From positions 1 to 54,370 of the forward strand of contig JAFTZC010000014.1 in assembly GCA_017461065.1 (NCBI GenBank): a stretch of 54,370 nt of DNA, given 5' to 3'. Positions 42,664 to 52,047 of the stretch are shown piece after piece (the stretch's first letter is position 1; every line of letters starts with the position of its first letter). This stretch comes from Clostridia bacterium. GTDB taxonomy: Bacteria; Bacillota; Clostridia; Christensenellales; DTU072. Position numbers and translations under genes: made by a program. Under the pieces are notes generated by a model. The model was not told the origin of the DNA and ran no database searches. It worked only from the letters and a program-made list of their open reading frames with translations.

Positions 42664-43520
42664 TGAAAATTCTTAAGAAAACACTTACAGGATTACTTAT
42701 GCTTGCCTTGTTAATGGGCTTTATCTTCCTAACTTCATTGTGGGATGGCAAAGGCCAATACTTCTTTGATGCTTTGGTAATTATAGTTCTTGCTCTTTCC
42801 ACCTTCGAAATGGTCAAATGCACCCGTTCAAAGGGATATAACGTAGAAATTATACCCTTGATTTTGGTTGTGCTTGCCGTTTATCCGTCAATCAAGTTCC
42901 TTGGATACTTTGGTTTCTTTATGGTGCTTGCCGGTGGAATGATTTTGTCTTTCTGCTTCTTCGTATTCGACCAAAAAGTAAAGCTCAAAGATATGCTAAT
43001 GACGTTGTTCATTATGTTATATCCAATCACTCCCATTATGTGTGTGCTTCAAACGATGAACGCATACGGTATGCTTCCATTCCTTTTGGCCGCTGCGGCT
43101 GCAATGCTTGCAGATACCATTGCTTATTACGCAGGCTCTGCCATAAAAGGACCTAAGATTTTCCCAAAAATCAGCCCCAATAAGACCTATTCGGGCTCAA
43201 TTATCGGTTTACTTGGCGGTGTAGCAGGCGCGCTTATCGTGTACGCAATGTTCGAGTATGCGGCACTCCCCGTAAACGCTCCCGTATTGTTCTCCGAAAA
43301 GCTATCTAACCCGATTTTGTTCTACTCACTAATGGGCCTTGCAATCGGCGTAGTTGCCGAAGTAGGCGATTTGTTCGCTTCTCGCGTAAAGCGCGAACTT
43401 GAAATCAAAGACTTCTCCAATCTGCTTGGTTCACACGGTGGGCTAATGGATAGATTGGATAGCATAATATTTGCCGTGCTGTTCGTAGCAGTCGTAATCG
43501 AATTTTTACCACTCGCTTAG
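42663..43520 (+). CDS. cdsA: phosphatidate cytidylyltransferase
   Basis: Makes CDP-diacylglycerol, the branch point of phospholipid synthesis. 285 residues with about eight membrane segments and the C-terminal signature SRVKRELEIKDFSNLLGSHGGLMDR-like block: the S-x-x-K-R, KD, HGG and DR.DS elements are all present, with LLGSHGG where PGHGG is usual. TAATG overlap with uppS shows coupling. Confidence 0.95.
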   Translation: MKILKKTLTGLLMLALLMGFIFLTSLWDGKGQYFFDALVIIVLALSTFEMVKCTRSKGYNVEIIPLILVVLAVYPSIKFLGYFGFFMVLAGGMILSFCFFVFDQKVKLKDMLMTLFIMLYPITPIMCVLQTMNAYGMLPFLLAAAAAMLADTIAYYAGSAIKGPKIFPKISPNKTYSGSIIGLLGGVAGALIVYAMFEYAALPVNAPVLFSEKLSNPILFYSLMGLAIGVVAEVGDLFASRVKRELEIKDFSNLLGSHGGLMDRLDSIIFAVLFVAVVIEFLPLA

Positions 43521-43521
43521 T

Positions 43522-44667
43522 ATGAAAAAAAGAATTGCTATCCTTGGCGCAACGGGTTCGATAGGTCGTCAAGTGTTAAGTGTAATAGGCGATGAGTATG
43601 AAGTAGCAATGCTCTCTGCCAACGTTAACGGAGAACTCCTTTCTAAGGAGTTTTTCGGCTATAAAACGCCCGTTACAATCATCAGCAATTCAACCTACGA
43701 TATAGCTCAAAACGACCGCAATAAACACCTTTTTTCTACGAGCGTACTTGCCGACAAGGATACTTATCAAGGCATTGACGTAGTGGTTAACGGCATTAGT
43801 GGTATCGACGGCGTTCTCCCAAGCTTTGCCGTCCTTGAGAGCGGAGCAAAGCTAATTACCGCCAACAAAGAAACCTTTGTTTCGGCAGGTTACCTATTTA
43901 TGGCTCGCGCAAAAGAGCTTGGTGCAATGGTGGGGGAAAGAATTATCCCCATTGATTCCGAGCACTCGAGCGTATGGCAATGTCTTAAAGGGGAAAACTT
44001 TGATAACGTGAGTTACATTACGCTTACTGCCTCAGGTGGCGCATTCCGCGACCTATCAAAGGAAGAAATCAGCACTAAGGATGCAAGCTTTGCCCTAAAT
44101 CATCCCACTTGGAAAATGGGCAAAAAGGTGACCGTGGACTCGGCTACTCTTATGAACAAAGGGTTTGAAATTATCGAAGCAAAGCACTTGTTTAACACCC
44201 AAAATATTAAAGTGGTAGTGCATCGCGAAAGCATCATTCACTCGATGGTAACTTTCAAAGATGGGTGCTCAAAGCTTCAATTTTCAGCACCTGATATGCG
44301 ACTTCCCATTGCTTATGCACTCACCGAGCCGACAAGAAAATCAATGGATTTGGGGCTAAGCACACCGTCACTTTTCGATTTAGCTAATCTCAAGTTTTCT
44401 ACTCCTGATTACGATAGGTTCCCTTGCCTAAGGATAGCTACCGAAGTCGCTTTGATAGAAGATGATTTTAGTGCTTGCGTTATGTGCGCTTCCGATGAAG
44501 TTGCCGTTGAGCTTTATCTCAAAAATTTAATATCATTTTATGATATAAGTGATATTATATCTCAGTCCCTTGCAAAGTTTAATGTCGGCAAAGTGTCAAA
44601 ACCCGACGACGTTTTGATTATATATCAAACGGTAAGGGAATATATTTTAAGTATAATCGGAGGCTAA
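43522..44667 (+). CDS. dxr: 1-deoxy-D-xylulose 5-phosphate reductoisomerase
   Basis: First committed enzyme of the MEP isoprenoid route. 381 residues: NADPH loop ILGATGSIGRQ, then TANKETFVSAG, the metal-binding PIDSEHSSVWQC and PTWKMGKKVTVDSATLMNKG, all diagnostic. Together with ispG it feeds precursors to UppS. It starts 1 nt after the cdsA stop, with no separate ribosome site. Confidence 0.97.
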   Translation: MKKRIAILGATGSIGRQVLSVIGDEYEVAMLSANVNGELLSKEFFGYKTPVTIISNSTYDIAQNDRNKHLFSTSVLADKDTYQGIDVVVNGISGIDGVLPSFAVLESGAKLITANKETFVSAGYLFMARAKELGAMVGERIIPIDSEHSSVWQCLKGENFDNVSYITLTASGGAFRDLSKEEISTKDASFALNHPTWKMGKKVTVDSATLMNKGFEIIEAKHLFNTQNIKVVVHRESIIHSMVTFKDGCSKLQFSAPDMRLPIAYALTEPTRKSMDLGLSTPSLFDLANLKFSTPDYDRFPCLRIATEVALIEDDFSACVMCASDEVAVELYLKNLISFYDISDIISQSLAKFNVGKVSKPDDVLIIYQTVREYILSIIGG

Positions 44668-44669
44668 CG

Positions 44670-45779
44670 ATGTTTTTAGCTACTTCCTTTTCCGAAATAA
44701 TGGCTAACGTTGGCTATATACTGCTTGCGCTTTTAGCTTTGATGTTTATGGTCGTCGTTCACGAACTCGGCCATTACACGGCGGGAAAGATTTTAGGCTT
44801 TAAAATTATGGAGTTTGGCATAGGCTTTGGACCTGCCATCTTTAAGCGTACCAACAAAAAGACGGGCGAAGTGTTCTCTATCCGCCCCATACCGCTTGGC
44901 GGCTTTTGCCAATTTGAAGGTGAAGACGAAGAGGGTAACGAAAGCCCAACCGCCTTTAACAATCAAGCTCCGTGGAAACGATTAATCGTTCTATTCTCTG
45001 GTGCCTTTATGAATTTGGTATCAGGCTGGATGATTATCGTTATATTCTTTTCCGTATACGGACAAGTGCTACCCCAAATTGCCGACGTTTACCCCGACTC
45101 GCAAAATGCCGAAACGTTGGAAGTAGGTGACACTTTCCTAAGATTAGACGGCAAACAGCTAAACGTACTTTTGCAAGAAGACGCAACCGAAGCCTTCCGC
45201 AAAGCAGGAGATAGTGTGGAAGTAGTTGTATTGCGCGACGGCAAGAGAGTGGAGCTTACCCTTAAAAAGGGTAATTACCTAATCGGCGAGTACGACGAAG
45301 AAGGCAACTTCGTGCCAACCCTTGACGAAAACGGCAACGAGCAATATAACTATGGCTTTGGATTTTCGTCCTACGTCGCGCCCAAGAAACTACCTTTCCA
45401 TTTGTCTCTTGGTAGGTCGTTTGGGTTTATGTTCTTCTTGGTATTTGAAATTCTATCCGTGCTCGGCAGCTTGGTTACAGGCAAACTTGCAATGAACACC
45501 GTAGGTGGACCGATAACGACCATAACCGTTATGAAAGATGCGGTTTCAAGCGGTTTTGCCACCATTTCTTACGTGGTTTGCATAGTTTCGGCTAACCTTG
45601 CGGTTATGAATTTGTTGCCGCTTCCTGCTCTCGACGGCTCAAGAATGTTGTTTACCCTTATCGAGTGGATATTCCGCAAGCCTGTCCCGCGCAAGGTGGA
45701 AGCAATTATCCACACGGTGGGAATGTTGTTGATATTTGGTTTTGCGATATTTGCAGACGTACTGCAACTTATAAATTAA
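44670..45779 (+). CDS. rseP: site-2 zinc metalloprotease RseP/RasP
   Basis: Intramembrane protease that cuts anti-sigma factors and remnant signal peptides. 369 residues: zinc motif HELGH in the first membrane segment (about residues 31-35), a PDZ domain (about 150-200), a glycine loop, and the second active-site motif NLLPLPALDGSR with the aspartate ligand. GGAGG precedes ATG 44670. Its place after dxr is conserved. Confidence 0.96.
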   Translation: MFLATSFSEIMANVGYILLALLALMFMVVVHELGHYTAGKILGFKIMEFGIGFGPAIFKRTNKKTGEVFSIRPIPLGGFCQFEGEDEEGNESPTAFNNQAPWKRLIVLFSGAFMNLVSGWMIIVIFFSVYGQVLPQIADVYPDSQNAETLEVGDTFLRLDGKQLNVLLQEDATEAFRKAGDSVEVVVLRDGKRVELTLKKGNYLIGEYDEEGNFVPTLDENGNEQYNYGFGFSSYVAPKKLPFHLSLGRSFGFMFFLVFEILSVLGSLVTGKLAMNTVGGPITTITVMKDAVSSGFATISYVVCIVSANLAVMNLLPLPALDGSRMLFTLIEWIFRKPVPRKVEAIIHTVGMLLIFGFAIFADVLQLIN

Positions 45780-45792
45780 AGGAAAGATACAA

Positions 45793-46812
45793 ATGACGAA
45801 GCGCGTTTACGTAAAAGATATTCCTATAGGTGGCGGCTCGAGAGTTAGTGTACAATCGATGTGCAACACTCTTACGAGCGATTTTGACGCAATCTTTAAG
45901 AGCATTTTGGAGCTTGCGGAAGCAGGTTGTGATATCGTGCGCGTATCAGTCCCCGACTTAGAATCTGTAAAATCCCTTAAAAAATTGGTTTTGGAAAGTC
46001 CCATACCCGTCGTAGCAGACGTGCATTACGACTATAAGCTCGCTTTAGAGAGTATCGAAGCAGGCGCACATAAGCTTAGGATTAATCCCGGCAACCTAAA
46101 AAAAGAGCATCTTCGCCAAGTGGCAATGCTTGCAAAGGACAGGGGTGTTCCAATCAGAGTAGGCGTAAATCAAGGATCCCAAAGCGTAAAGCTATCCCCA
46201 AGCGAGCTTGCAAAGCTATGTCGTGATACTGCGCTCTATATGGAAGACTGCGGCACCGACGAGCTTGTGCTTGCCGTAAAGAGCAGCAGCGTTATGGATA
46301 CGATTTCGGCATACCGCGAGCTAAGCAAAATGACCGATTATCCTTTGCACGTGGGCTTAACCGAAGCAGGAACATTAAATATGGGCGTTACCAAGTCGAA
46401 TATCGCGATAGGTGCATTGCTTGCAGACGGCATAGGTGATACAATCCGCGTATCTCTCACCACATCTCCCATAAGGGAAGTGGAAGAAGGCAAAAAGATA
46501 CTACGTGCGCTCGGACTTGACAAAAACTTTGTTGAAGTCGTGGCTTGTCCAACTTGCGCGCGCACTTGCATTGACGTCGAAAAATATGCTCAAGAGATAG
46601 AAAATCTTACCAAAAACGTCAAAAAACCGCTAAAAATTGCAGTTATGGGCTGCTCCGTCAACGGCATCGGCGAAGCTAAAGGCGCTGATTTCGGTGTATG
46701 TGGCGGCAAGTCTCAATCGATTATTTTTAAGGATAGCGAAGTGCTAAAGAGCGTGGATAACTACAAGGTTTTGGACGAACTTATCAAATTGACGGAGAGT
46801 TACAATGATTAA
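45793..46812 (+). CDS. ispG: 4-hydroxy-3-methylbut-2-enyl diphosphate synthase (ferredoxin/flavodoxin)
   Basis: Iron-sulfur enzyme of the MEP route. 339 residues: TIM-barrel part (GGGSRVSVQSMCNT, VVADVHYDYKLAL, KLRINPGN) and the Fe4S4 cysteines in ACPTCARTC with the closing MGCSVNGIGEAKGADFG. Oxygen-sensitive, in line with an anaerobe. AAAGGAAAG precedes ATG 45793. It overlaps the next gene by 8 bp. Confidence 0.97.
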   Translation: MTKRVYVKDIPIGGGSRVSVQSMCNTLTSDFDAIFKSILELAEAGCDIVRVSVPDLESVKSLKKLVLESPIPVVADVHYDYKLALESIEAGAHKLRINPGNLKKEHLRQVAMLAKDRGVPIRVGVNQGSQSVKLSPSELAKLCRDTALYMEDCGTDELVLAVKSSSVMDTISAYRELSKMTDYPLHVGLTEAGTLNMGVTKSNIAIGALLADGIGDTIRVSLTTSPIREVEEGKKILRALGLDKNFVEVVACPTCARTCIDVEKYAQEIENLTKNVKKPLKIAVMGCSVNGIGEAKGADFGVCGGKSQSIIFKDSEVLKSVDNYKVLDELIKLTESYND

Positions 46813-48352
46813 TAACGATGATAGCTTTGGATACCTTCTAAACGACGGTTTGAGCGAAAAAGAGCGCATTTTTAAGCTTTCAAAAGCCATTTTAAACGAG
46901 CAAGAAGAACTCGTAATCAGGCTTCTTGTAGACGCTGACGACTATGATAAATACCTTAGCGACGAGCTAAAAGCTAAGGTTAGGGCAATTGTCAAAGGAA
47001 TGATTCCCGAAGGAGTTATATTCCATATCGTTTACGTCAAAACCGAAACCACCGAGAAATATCTTACTCAAAAAATACAAGAGTTCTTCTATGAAGAAAG
47101 CACTTTGATATACGGCAAAATCAAGGATGCTAAAGTTACAATCGAAATCGATTACGGTACCGTTACTATCAAAATAGGCGTTACACCCGACGTTTACGGA
47201 TATTTGCTGGAGTGCAAGTACGACCAAAAGCTTGCTTCTTACGTAGGCGAATTCATTATGGAAGAAGCGGAAATCGAGTTTTATCGCGTTCAAGACGATA
47301 AAGCAGCCGAAAGGGGACTACGCAAGATAAAAACTGTTGGCTCAGTTCGCTCAAGCGTTAGGCTCGTTGATATAAGAGTAAACGTTAACTTTTATGGCAC
47401 CGTTGCAAAAAAGCCTATGTACATATGCGATGCTATCAAAAAAGAGCACGAAAACGTCTCTCTTTGCGGCAAGGTTAAGGAAGTCAAGGAACTCCAATCA
47501 AAGGCCGGCAAGATATTCTTTAAGGCGGTTATAGACGATACTACCGCAAGCGTAGGCGTACTTTGTTTCCCAAGATTTCCATCTCAAATCGAAGCCGTTA
47601 GAGGTTATCTTATCCCCGACGTGGAAGTTTGCGTAGAAGGCGAACTTAAAATGGACGAGCGTAGCGGTAGTTATAATTTGTTTGCACGCAGAATTGCTCA
47701 AGTGCAAATCGATTACTCGAGTATCAACACCGACGTCGTTTATAACGAAGCTCCCGAGTATTACTCCACCATTACCCCTGCAAAATACGTTGAAACCGAG
47801 CAAGCCGATTTGTTCGTTGGCGAAGGGGCGTTGCCCGAGCTACTCAAGGGTGAAATCGTCGTATTTGACCTTGAAACCACGGGCCTTACTCCTGCAAGCT
47901 GCAAGATTATCGAAATCGGTGCCGTCAAAATGGTCGACGGCGTAATCAAAGAAACGTTTTCAACCCTCATTAACCCGATGGAGCATATACCGGAAGATGC
48001 TTCAAACGTAAACCATATTTACGACAAAGACGTAGTGGGTGCACCCGAATTCAAGGAAGTCATTCCTGACTTTTATAAATTCTGTCAAGGGGCCACGTTA
48101 TGCGGTCACAACGTTAGTTTTGACATAGGATTTTTGACCTATCACGCAAAAAAGGAGTTTTATAACTTCGAAAACCCATCAATCGACACTCTTGACCTTG
48201 CCAAAAGAATTCTCAAGCGCGAGAACCGCAACAAGCTCGAAAATCTTTGCAAAGAGTTCGGCATTAACCTTGAGAACGCCCATAGAGCGCTATTTGACAC
48301 CATAGCAACAGCTAAAGTTCTCAAAAAACTCGCACAACTATCAGAAAAGTAA
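46805..48352 (+). CDS. PolC-like protein: N-domain, OB fold and DEDDh exonuclease, no polymerase
   Basis: 515 residues that follow the front of Gram-positive DNA polymerase PolC. An N-terminal domain (about 20-185), an OB fold (about 195-305, including VSLCGKVKEVKEL and CVEGELKMDERSGSYNL), a linker, and a complete DEDDh 3'-5' exonuclease (Asp355 and Glu357 in FDLETTGL, Asp440 in HNVSFD, His493 and Asp498). The PHP part that splits OB and exonuclease in PolC is missing, and so is the whole polymerase. It stands exactly where polC lies in related operons. It may be a stand-alone proofreading or nuclease subunit. GGAG precedes the ATG; the reading frame is intact. Confidence 0.85.
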   Translation: MINNDDSFGYLLNDGLSEKERIFKLSKAILNEQEELVIRLLVDADDYDKYLSDELKAKVRAIVKGMIPEGVIFHIVYVKTETTEKYLTQKIQEFFYEESTLIYGKIKDAKVTIEIDYGTVTIKIGVTPDVYGYLLECKYDQKLASYVGEFIMEEAEIEFYRVQDDKAAERGLRKIKTVGSVRSSVRLVDIRVNVNFYGTVAKKPMYICDAIKKEHENVSLCGKVKEVKELQSKAGKIFFKAVIDDTTASVGVLCFPRFPSQIEAVRGYLIPDVEVCVEGELKMDERSGSYNLFARRIAQVQIDYSSINTDVVYNEAPEYYSTITPAKYVETEQADLFVGEGALPELLKGEIVVFDLETTGLTPASCKIIEIGAVKMVDGVIKETFSTLINPMEHIPEDASNVNHIYDKDVVGAPEFKEVIPDFYKFCQGATLCGHNVSFDIGFLTYHAKKEFYNFENPSIDTLDLAKRILKRENRNKLENLCKEFGINLENAHRALFDTIATAKVLKKLAQLSEK

Positions 48353-48354
48353 TA

Positions 48355-48383
48355 TTGACAAATAAGTATATTTATTTTATTAT
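48355..48383 (+). promoter_or_regulatory. promoter placing the transcript start near ATG 48393
   Basis: TTGACA (48355-48360), 17-bp spacer, TATTAT (48378-48383). The ATG follows 9 nt after the -10 and no Shine-Dalgarno is present. Confidence 0.8.
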
Positions 48384-48392
48384 ACTTATGTA

Positions 48393-51300
48393 ATGAGAAA
48401 GATAACTACCATCATTATCTTAATAGTTTTGGTTTTGGCGTGCGTTTGCGCCTTGTTTGCTTGTGCAAATAGCAGAGACGACAAAGCTTCTCCCTCAAAT
48501 TATATCGTTTCATTTAATACCAACGGCGGCACTTCGATAAAGAGTATGACTTTGAAGTCAGGCTCTTCGCTTACTTTGCCCGAGCCCCCAACGAGAGATG
48601 GCTACGTTTTCATAGGCTGGTTTTTGGATAATAAGTTCGAAAGGGAAGTTAACCCGGCGTTGTTCAAGGTAGTTAGCAACGTTACCATTTTTGCAGGGTG
48701 GGAAAGCGTAACCACCTATAGGCATAAGATTTCAGTCGAAAGTTACGATGAAGGCGTAATCAGTGTGGTTGAGCCCTCCGACTCCAGAGCTTCAATGGGT
48801 ACGGAGGTTATAATTTCGGTCGTGCCCGAATCGGGATACGAGCTTAGGTACGATTCTTTGAAAGCCAACGACTTAGTCGTTGAGTACGAAAGTGCAAGCA
48901 GATATAAGTTCACTATGCCTGCTGAACCCGTAAATATCACCGCGATTTTTGACCTTAAACCAATGCCTGTCAGCGCACTTGGTATGATTCAAAACGGTGA
49001 AATAGTGCTTTCTACCGACTCTGCACGCCGAGGCGATTTGGTTACGGTGCAAGCGATACCCGATTACGGCTATAGACTTACCGAGCTTTACGTCATAAAC
49101 AACGAAGAATTTACTTCTCCCGACGATTTGAAGATAAATATTTTGCAAATCGGCTCTTTTTATATGGGCAGTAACGAAACTTACGTCGGTGCAGTTTTTG
49201 AAGAAATCAATTACGATTTGACCTACAAAGTCAACGCCGTTTCGTCATATGGCGGTAGGGTAGTTGTTAGCGCGACGGAAAGTCCTGCCGGTTGCTTTGT
49301 TAAGCTCGATTTTGAAGCCGAGCCCGGCTATCTTCTTGATAGATATACCATTCAAGGCGATAGTTTGCTTAGTTTCGTTGCAAGTATGGAAGAAGGCTTT
49401 ATAATGCCCGAGTACGACGTTACCATTACGGCAAGTTTTATCAAAGAAGATAGCGTAAGTGATGCAAAAGAACTTATAATTGCACCCCCAACCAACGGCA
49501 CGATTAGTCTAATTAACCCTAAAAACCACTATAAAAAGGGCGAAATCGTGGAGTTTGAAGCAAATGCAAGCGAAGGCTACGCTTTTGCAAAAGCCTACGT
49601 TAACGGCTCTCCCGTACTTGGTAATTCATTCCGTATGCCAAACGTTAAATCGACGCTCACCGCCGAGTTCGTTACTAAAGGATACGACGTAGGGGTAGTT
49701 GCAAGTAACTGCAACGTTAAGATTTCTCAAAAGACGGCATATCCCGGCGAAATAGTCTATTTTGAAATAGAAGAAATTGACGGATACAAGGTAAATCCAT
49801 CTAAAATTACCCTTAACGGCAAAGCTGTTAGTGGTAACTCATTCGTTATGCCAGGCGAAGACGTGACGTTAAGCGTAGTAGCCTTTGCGACAGGCTCAAA
49901 GTACAACGTTCAAGCGCAAACGGTAAGCGGTGGATATATTATTACAAGCGCATCCGAAGCAACCATATATACCAAAATCAATCTCGTTGCGGTAGCGGAC
50001 GAAGGATATCGCCTTAAAAAAGGCTCGTTTACCATAAGTTATCTTTCACAAGGTGCTACGGTAACCAAAACCGTTTCAGGTGATAGCTTCGTTATGGTTG
50101 ACGCCGACGTAACCGTCAGCTGTCAATTTGAAAAGGTGTACGGAGTAACGGCTGTCGACGACGGAAAGGTAGGCTTGTATCCAAGTGCTATGAATATCGC
50201 CGAAGGCGAAAATATCTACGTCCAATACGTCACTCACGGCAATATTATTGCCGATAGTTTGGTCGTAACCGTCGATTTTGGCGCATATTCCGAAATTTTG
50301 AATAGCTCGCACGTGTTTGAGTTGACACCATCAAAGATAATCCAAGCAGGTGCAAATCCCGCTCTTTCGTTTAGATATAGCTCGTATAGTGAGATTGATG
50401 CCAATCGTTTATATACTATTTCCACTCAATCCGCCGAAAATGGTAGGGTTGAAGCGCCGTCTTCCGCAAGATACGGCGATATCGTAAAGCTCGATATCGA
50501 GGCTGATGCCGGTTATAAACTTTCGAGCTTGGTCGTAAACACCAACGACGGAAGTTTTTATCAAATCAGCGATAACTTCGTTATGCCCGACTCTGCCATT
50601 ACCATTAAAGCCACCTTTACCCAGGCACCCGAACGAAATTTTGGACTCAAAAAGCAATACGAAGACAATCTCCAAAGCTTTACCGATGCTATGATTGAGG
50701 TCGTTTACTACCGCGAAAGCTATCAAATTACCGATGCCTATCCTTCATTTGCAAGTAATGCTTTTGTAAACTATATTGTGGGTATGGTTAAAGTTGACGC
50801 CAAATACGGACACGACTTCTATATTATAGAAGTAGACGATATTTCAAGGGTTAGCCCAATTGCGTACGACGCACACGATTTTATAGCCGAAGAACTTGGC
50901 GTAAGCAAGGATGAAATCAACGTAAAAATTAAATATAACTATATAATTTTGTCGATCGGGGGCAATCCGGACGAAGATTTCTACGTATATCGCAATGGAG
51001 TAAAGGCTATCAGTGACTTTATAATTTACGAGCGCGAAAACGGCACTTACGGAGTATACGCCTATATTGGCAGCAGCGAATACGTAAGCGTAATCGAGTC
51101 CTATAACGGCAGGAGCGTTAGCTACCTATCGTCTAAAGCGTTTGCCGAGCCACGTAGGATTAAGGGCGTTTCCCTTGGCAATTTGTCCGAAATCGGTGAT
51201 TTTGCCTTTGAAGACACCGCAATAACGTACGTTGATATTCAATGTGTCGAAAAACTCGGTAAGGGCGTATTTAAAAATGCACGTTCGCTAAAAGCAATAT

Positions 51301-51914
51301 CTACTTCAAGCTACAACGAGTATTTCTATTCGCTTCAAGGCGTTCTTTACGAGCGTGGAAAGAGTGCAACTTCCACGTTGTATTGCTATCCACTTGCTAA
51401 GTCAAGCGTTGGTAATAGCTTTGAAATACCGTCTCAAACGCAAAAAATTGCGTCTTACGCATTCTACGGCACAACGCTTGAAACCATTAGTTATGGCGGT
51501 GCGCTTACGACAATCGGCGAATACGCTTTTGCTTATAGCAACCTAAGCAGTATGAAGTATTCTTCGGCTGCCGCAGTTCAGGGCGTTGTGGATTTCTCAA
51601 ATTCCAACTCCAACAAGAGTATCGTCGCCGTTTTGGGCGAAGGCGCTTTCAAAGGGGTTTATACTATAAATAGTTTTTATCTCGATAGCGTAACTGAAAT
51701 CGGTCAAAACGCAATCAGTTGGAACGGACAAAACAATCTCGTCGTAAAGCTCGCAGGGGATAACGTAGGCGTTGTCAAGGCAAAGAGCAGTCCCATCGAG
51801 ATGCCGCTCATCCGCGAAGGTGCGCTCGTTATTTATATTCCCGCTGAGCTTGAAGAGTTGTATAAAAAATCAAATAATTGGCTTTATTATCAAATTTATT
51901 TTACTTTGAACTAA
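48393..51914 (+). CDS. giant repeat lipoprotein: InlB-type repeats and BspA-like leucine-rich repeats
   Basis: 1173 residues. Signal peptide with lipobox LFAC (lipidated Cys24). One InlB B-repeat (about 39-110: VSFNTNGGTSIKSMTLKSG, DGYVFIGWFLD). About eight divergent repeats of some 75 residues follow, each with a closing pattern like SFVMPGEDVTLS or FIMPEYDVTITASF (about 110-760). Then an unassigned domain and a C-terminal stretch of BspA-type leucine-rich repeats (about 925-1100: GDFAFEDTAITYVDI, ASYAFYGTTLETI, GEYAFAYSNLSSM). Such proteins mediate surface contacts in gut bacteria; the ligand is unknown. Single gene with own promoter and terminator. Its length invites recombination between repeats. 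Confidence 0.82.
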   Translation: MRKITTIIILIVLVLACVCALFACANSRDDKASPSNYIVSFNTNGGTSIKSMTLKSGSSLTLPEPPTRDGYVFIGWFLDNKFEREVNPALFKVVSNVTIFAGWESVTTYRHKISVESYDEGVISVVEPSDSRASMGTEVIISVVPESGYELRYDSLKANDLVVEYESASRYKFTMPAEPVNITAIFDLKPMPVSALGMIQNGEIVLSTDSARRGDLVTVQAIPDYGYRLTELYVINNEEFTSPDDLKINILQIGSFYMGSNETYVGAVFEEINYDLTYKVNAVSSYGGRVVVSATESPAGCFVKLDFEAEPGYLLDRYTIQGDSLLSFVASMEEGFIMPEYDVTITASFIKEDSVSDAKELIIAPPTNGTISLINPKNHYKKGEIVEFEANASEGYAFAKAYVNGSPVLGNSFRMPNVKSTLTAEFVTKGYDVGVVASNCNVKISQKTAYPGEIVYFEIEEIDGYKVNPSKITLNGKAVSGNSFVMPGEDVTLSVVAFATGSKYNVQAQTVSGGYIITSASEATIYTKINLVAVADEGYRLKKGSFTISYLSQGATVTKTVSGDSFVMVDADVTVSCQFEKVYGVTAVDDGKVGLYPSAMNIAEGENIYVQYVTHGNIIADSLVVTVDFGAYSEILNSSHVFELTPSKIIQAGANPALSFRYSSYSEIDANRLYTISTQSAENGRVEAPSSARYGDIVKLDIEADAGYKLSSLVVNTNDGSFYQISDNFVMPDSAITIKATFTQAPERNFGLKKQYEDNLQSFTDAMIEVVYYRESYQITDAYPSFASNAFVNYIVGMVKVDAKYGHDFYIIEVDDISRVSPIAYDAHDFIAEELGVSKDEINVKIKYNYIILSIGGNPDEDFYVYRNGVKAISDFIIYERENGTYGVYAYIGSSEYVSVIESYNGRSVSYLSSKAFAEPRRIKGVSLGNLSEIGDFAFEDTAITYVDIQCVEKLGKGVFKNARSLKAISTSSYNEYFYSLQGVLYERGKSATSTLYCYPLAKSSVGNSFEIPSQTQKIASYAFYGTTLETISYGGALTTIGEYAFAYSNLSSMKYSSAAAVQGVVDFSNSNSNKSIVAVLGEGAFKGVYTINSFYLDSVTEIGQNAISWNGQNNLVVKLAGDNVGVVKAKSSPIEMPLIREGALVIYIPAELEELYKKSNNWLYYQIYFTLN

Positions 51915-51943
51915 TAGAAAATTAACTCTAACTAAGGATTTAA

Positions 51944-51974
51944 AAGCATATCAATATGATATGCTTATTTTTTT
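51944..51974 (+). terminator. Rho-independent terminator after the giant lipoprotein
   Basis: AAGCATATC (51944-51952), loop AATAT, GATATGCTT (51958-51966), then ATTTTTTT. Confidence 0.88.
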
Positions 51975-51992
51975 GCAAAAAACGCCAAAACT

Positions 51993-52022
51993 CTACAAAA
52001 TACTACCGAATTCTACAAATAA
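51993..52022 (+). promoter_or_regulatory. three 10-bp direct repeats before the deacetylase gene
   Basis: CTACAAAATA, CTACCGAATT and CTACAAATAA follow in helical phase just before the ribosome site of the next gene. They could be a regulator site. No sigma-A promoter is obvious here, and Bacillus pdaB is a sporulation gene. Confidence 0.35.
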
Positions 52023-52047
52023 GATAGAGTAAAATGGAGAGGCAAAA

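Noticed and set aside
46805-48352. PolC-like gene as a pseudogene
   Set aside because: The frame is intact from a good ribosome site to a stop, all five exonuclease residues are present, and a separate well-formed promoter follows. Called a gene, with truncation in the past left open.
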